Positions 13,333 through 15,500 of a stretch of DNA of 15,500 nt are shown here, piece by piece. The first letter of the stretch is position 1. The number at the start of each line of letters is the position of its first letter. The translations under genes were made by a program, and so were the position numbers. The stretch is from Alphaproteobacteria bacterium. GTDB taxonomy: Bacteria; Pseudomonadota; Alphaproteobacteria; Rhizobiales; Aestuariivirgaceae. The stretch covers positions 1-15,500 of the forward strand of contig JAPLOT010000089.1 in assembly GCA_026400595.1 (NCBI GenBank). The letters are read 5' to 3'. The notes beneath the pieces are model-generated. The model did not search any database, had not been told where the DNA came from, and worked only from the letters and a program-made list of their open reading frames with translations.

Positions 13333-14663
13333 TGCGCCGCCGCGATCTTCGCGCCCATGCCGTTCAGCAGTCCGGTGAAGTCCGGGAAGCTGGTGGCGAT
13401 GAAGCGGCTGTCGTCGACCACGGTGGCGTGCCGCGCCGCAAGCCCCATGACCAGGAAGGACATGGCGATACGATGGTCCATGTGGGTGACGACGGTGCCG
13501 CCGCCAGGCGCGCCCCCGCCCGTCACCTCCAGCCAGTCGCGGCCGGACCGGGTTGAAACGCCATTGGCCTGGAGACCCGCCTCGACAGCGGCCAGGCGGT
13601 CGCTTTCCTTGACCCTGAGTTCCTCCAGGCCCTCCATGCGGGTCGTGCCTTCGGCGAAGGAGGCGGCCACCGACAGGATCGGATATTCGTCGATCATCGA
13701 CGGCGCGCGCTCCGGCGGCACACGCACCCCCTGCAGGCGTGCGTGGCGCACATGGAGATCGCCAACGTCCTCACCGCCAGCCAGCCTGCGGTTCTCGATC
13801 ACGATGTCGCCGCCCATCTCGACCAGCGTATCGATCAGGCCGGTGCGGGTGGGGTTCAGCAAGATGTTCTCGATGACGATGTCCGAGCCCTCGGTGATGA
13901 GCGCCGCAACCATCGGAAAGGCGGCGGACGACGGATCGCCCGGCACGTCAAGCGATTGCGCCTTGAGCTCGTGCTGGCCCTCCAGCGCGATATGGCGGGC
14001 GCCGTCGACACGCGTGACCGCGATCTTCGCGCCGAAGCCCTGGAGCATCCGCTCCGTATGGTCGCGCGTGGGCGTCGGTTCGATCACCGTGGTGATCCCG
14101 GGCGTGTTCAATCCCGCCAGCAGCACGGCGGATTTCACCTGGGCCGAGGCGACGGGGAGCGTGTAGGTGATCGGCACCGGGTCCCGCGCACCAAGGAGCG
14201 TGAGCGGCAGGCGGCCGCCCTCGGCGGTCTCGAAGCGGGCGCCGAACTGCGCCAAAGGGGTGGTCACCCGGCCCATGGGGCGCCGGGACAGCGAGGCATC
14301 GCCCACGCAACGGGCGGTGAGCGGCGTGGTTGCCATCAGGCCCATGGCCAGCCGCACGCCGGTGCCGGAATTGCCGAAATCGAGCGCTGCCGCGGGCGAC
14401 GTCAGGCCGGCCACGCCCACGCCCTGGACCCGCCAGACGCCGTCGGAACCGCGGGCGGCGGCAGCCCCCAGCGCGGTCATGGCCCGGGCGGTATTGATCA
14501 CGTCCTCGGCCTCCAGAAGGCCGCGGATGACGGTCTCGCCGATGGCCACGGCACCAAACATCAGGGCCCGGTGGGACATGGACTTGTCGCCGGGAACCCG
14601 GATGCGGCCGGTGAGGCCGGATGCCCGGGCGGAACGGAGCGGAAGGGGGGCTGAACTGTGCAT
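13329..14663 (-). CDS. aroA: 3-phosphoshikimate 1-carboxyvinyltransferase (EPSP synthase), class II
   Basis: EPSP synthase joins phosphoenolpyruvate and shikimate 3-phosphate, the sixth step towards chorismate. The 444-residue protein is very similar in motif content to the Agrobacterium CP4 enzyme: VPGDKSMSHRALMFG (Lys27), LLEAEDVINTARAM, GDASLSRRPMGR, LPVASAQVKSAVLLAGLN, TRDHTERMLQGFGA, VPGDPSSAAFP, NPTRTGL, RAPSMIDEYPIL, EELRVKESDRL and DHRIAMSFLVMGL. The class II signatures SAQxK, RDHTE and NPTR are all present. In the PEP-binding turn it reads DFGNSGTG with Gly100, where CP4 has Ala100, so natural glyphosate tolerance is not expected. ATG 14663 has GGAG 8 nt upstream. The gene is first in the aroA-cmk operon and divergent from the TIGR02300 gene, with 125 nt between. 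Confidence 0.97.
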   Translation of the reverse strand: MHSSAPLPLRSARASGLTGRIRVPGDKSMSHRALMFGAVAIGETVIRGLLEAEDVINTARAMTALGAAAARGSDGVWRVQGVGVAGLTSPAAALDFGNSGTGVRLAMGLMATTPLTARCVGDASLSRRPMGRVTTPLAQFGARFETAEGGRLPLTLLGARDPVPITYTLPVASAQVKSAVLLAGLNTPGITTVIEPTPTRDHTERMLQGFGAKIAVTRVDGARHIALEGQHELKAQSLDVPGDPSSAAFPMVAALITEGSDIVIENILLNPTRTGLIDTLVEMGGDIVIENRRLAGGEDVGDLHVRHARLQGVRVPPERAPSMIDEYPILSVAASFAEGTTRMEGLEELRVKESDRLAAVEAGLQANGVSTRSGRDWLEVTGGGAPGGGTVVTHMDHRIAMSFLVMGLAARHATVVDDSRFIATSFPDFTGLLNGMGAKIAAAQ

Positions 14664-14719
14664 GGGCGCTCCGTTACACGATTGCCGCGGGGCCTGTCAC
14701 CAGCCCTTTTCATTGGCTT

Positions 14720-14748
14720 TTGACATTACGGACGAGAAATGGCATGGA
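14720..14748 (+). promoter_or_regulatory. Candidate promoter of the TIGR02300 gene
   Basis: A perfect -35 hexamer TTGACA lies at 14720-14725. The hexamer after 17 nt (CATGGA, 14743-14748) is a poor -10, so the element is only partly convincing. It lies 41 nt before the GTG start and between divergent genes, where a promoter is expected. Confidence 0.33.
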
Positions 14749-14788
14749 GCCCTCAATCATCACATCCAGGCCGTCGAAAGGATCAACC

Positions 14789-15205
14789 GTGGTCAAGGCT
14801 GAACTCGGAACCAAGCGCACGTGCCCGTCCTGCGCGGCACGATTCTACGATCTCATGAAGTCGCCCATTACTTGCCCGAAATGCGGAGCAAGTTTCCTGG
14901 CTGCTGCCATCCTGCCGTCCAAGAGCGACCTGCCGGCCTCGGCCGCCCAGGCGCCCAAGCCCCGCGTTGTCGAGGAAGACGTGATCGAGACGGCCGACGT
15001 CGAACTTGTGAGCCTCGAGGATGCGGAAGCGCCGGACGTGGCCGATGACGAGACGGCCGGCATCGAGGACGTCGATCTGGGCGAGGCCGGCGGCGAAGAG
15101 GAAGAGGACGATACCTTCCTGGTCGAAGAGGAGGAAGACGGCGACAACGTCAGCGGCCTGCTCGACGGCACGCCCGGCGGGAAAGCCGAAGACGAAGAGC
15201 CCTGA
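14789..15205 (+). CDS. TIGR02300 family zinc-ribbon protein with acidic tail
   Basis: The 138-residue protein begins MVKAELGTKRTCPSCAARFYDL and continues KSPITCPKCGASF: two CxxC pairs (Cys12/Cys15 and Cys30/Cys33) forming a small zinc ribbon around the FYD motif of the family. The remaining two thirds are low in complexity and strongly acidic, with runs such as GGEEEEDDTFLVEEEEDGD, and are probably disordered. The family is alphaproteobacterial and its function is unknown; a nucleic-acid or protein-binding role is only a guess from the ribbon. I chose GTG 14789 because AAAGGA lies 7 nt upstream and the family starts just before ELGTKR. The frame is open to 14621 and includes an ATG at 14744 without a ribosome binding site. 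It is divergent from aroA, as in related genomes. Confidence 0.88.
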   Translation: MVKAELGTKRTCPSCAARFYDLMKSPITCPKCGASFLAAAILPSKSDLPASAAQAPKPRVVEEDVIETADVELVSLEDAEAPDVADDETAGIEDVDLGEAGGEEEEDDTFLVEEEEDGDNVSGLLDGTPGGKAEDEEP

Positions 15206-15232
15206 GGGCGATTTCGCTTGATTGTTGGCGGC

Positions 15233-15251
15233 GGCGGAACTAGTTTCCGCC
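15233..15251 (+). terminator. Short hairpin after the TIGR02300 gene
   Basis: GGCGGAA (15233-15239), the loop CTAGT and TTCCGCC (15245-15251) form a 7-bp stem 27 nt after the stop. A second weak stem (CCGCTT 15252-15257 with AAGCGG 15268-15273) follows. There is no T-run. The 83 nt between this gene and tRNA-Ala hold no clear tRNA promoter, so read-through into the tRNA is also possible. Confidence 0.3.
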
Positions 15252-15288
15252 CCGCTTCGCCGCCCCCAAGCGGCGTTCTGGCTGGTAC

Positions 15289-15364
<76 letters not shown>

Positions 15365-15407
15365 CCACCAAAATCAACAAAGACCGGAACTGTTCGGACA
15401 CGGACAC

Positions 15408-15428
15408 GGCCGCGCCCTTTGCGCGGCC
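15408..15428 (+). terminator. Perfect hairpin downstream of tRNA-Ala
   Basis: GGCCGCGC (15408-15415), the loop CCTTT and GCGCGGCC (15421-15428) form a perfect 8-bp stem 43 nt after the tRNA. The following GGGTGAGGGCTCTTCTC has no real T-run. It is the likeliest end of the tRNA transcript. Confidence 0.4.
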
Positions 15429-15449
15429 GGGTGAGGGCTCTTCTCGCGC

Positions 15450-15498
15450 GGCGTTGCCTGCGAACGGACGTCGACGCCTGACGCTGCGCAGCAACGCC
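15450..15498. repeat. Inverted repeat at the right edge of the window
   Basis: GGCGTTGC (15450-15457) is the exact reverse complement of GCAACGCC (15491-15498), with a 33-nt interior that can add a TGCG/CGCA pairing beside a bulge. The right side may continue beyond the window. What it belongs to cannot be told; no gene is visible from 15365 to the end. Confidence 0.4.
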
Positions 15499-15500
15499 CG

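Noticed and set aside
13018..14166. Rightward open frame of 382 codons opposite aroA and cmk
   Set aside because: Antisense to two essential genes with complete motif sets; Ser/Arg/Pro-rich product without a domain.

Overview
The window is GC-rich bacterial DNA that reads as an alphaproteobacterium, most likely of the Hyphomicrobiales/Rhizobiales type. The evidence is a class II (CP4-like) AroA, a TIGR02300-family zinc-ribbon protein (a family known from Alphaproteobacteria) divergent from aroA-cmk, an alphaproteobacterial small 'virulence factor' protein coupled to a methyltetrahydrofolate methyltransferase, and many GTG/TTG starts with 4-nt start/stop overlaps. No phage, IS or CRISPR array is visible.

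Layout. 1-351: C-terminal end of an AI-2E/PerM-family membrane protein that begins before the window. 352-967: about 600 nt of more AT-rich DNA with no convincing gene, ending at the 3' side of a leftward tRNA-Arg(CCG). 1160-2209: zinc-dependent alcohol dehydrogenase. 2285-8368: four tightly overlapping rightward genes: a membrane acyltransferase, polA, a SelA-like PLP enzyme and an MmgE/PrpD protein. 8370-9192: a divergent pair, a YidB-like DUF937 protein and a GlsB/YeaQ-type small membrane protein. 9311-12724: a corrinoid-linked one-carbon module made of the small 'virulence factor' protein, an MtrH-like methyltetrahydrofolate:corrinoid methyltransferase and a 2Fe-2S/ASKHA reductive activator. 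12721-14663: cmk and aroA, leftward. 14789-15205: the TIGR02300 protein. 15289-15364: tRNA-Ala(GGC).

The main anomaly is polA. The copy is recognisable from end to end but lacks two blocks. An in-frame gap near 4581-4597 removes the Exo II part of the 3'-5' exonuclease. A frame-changing gap near 5779-5783 removes the polymerase motif C (HDE) region. The second gap shifts the reading frame past polA's own stop (5854-5856) and opens it into the downstream PLP-enzyme gene, giving an apparent 1248-codon PolA-PLP chimera. The native PolA C-terminus and TGA are still present one frame over, and the PLP enzyme has its own TTG start overlapping that TGA, so the 'fusion' is secondary. The 5' nuclease domain and polymerase motifs A and B look intact. 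A recent double deletion and an assembly error both fit.

Functional reading. The one-carbon module would pass a methyl group between a corrinoid protein and tetrahydrofolate and repair the inactive Co(II) corrinoid, but no corrinoid protein or substrate methyltransferase is encoded here. A GCGAATGG-unit inverted repeat sits between the methyltransferase and its activator. The SelA-like/MmgE pair looks like an uncharacterised catabolic module co-transcribed with polA. aroA and cmk give chorismate and pyrimidine nucleotide synthesis, but rpsA, their usual neighbour, does not follow cmk.
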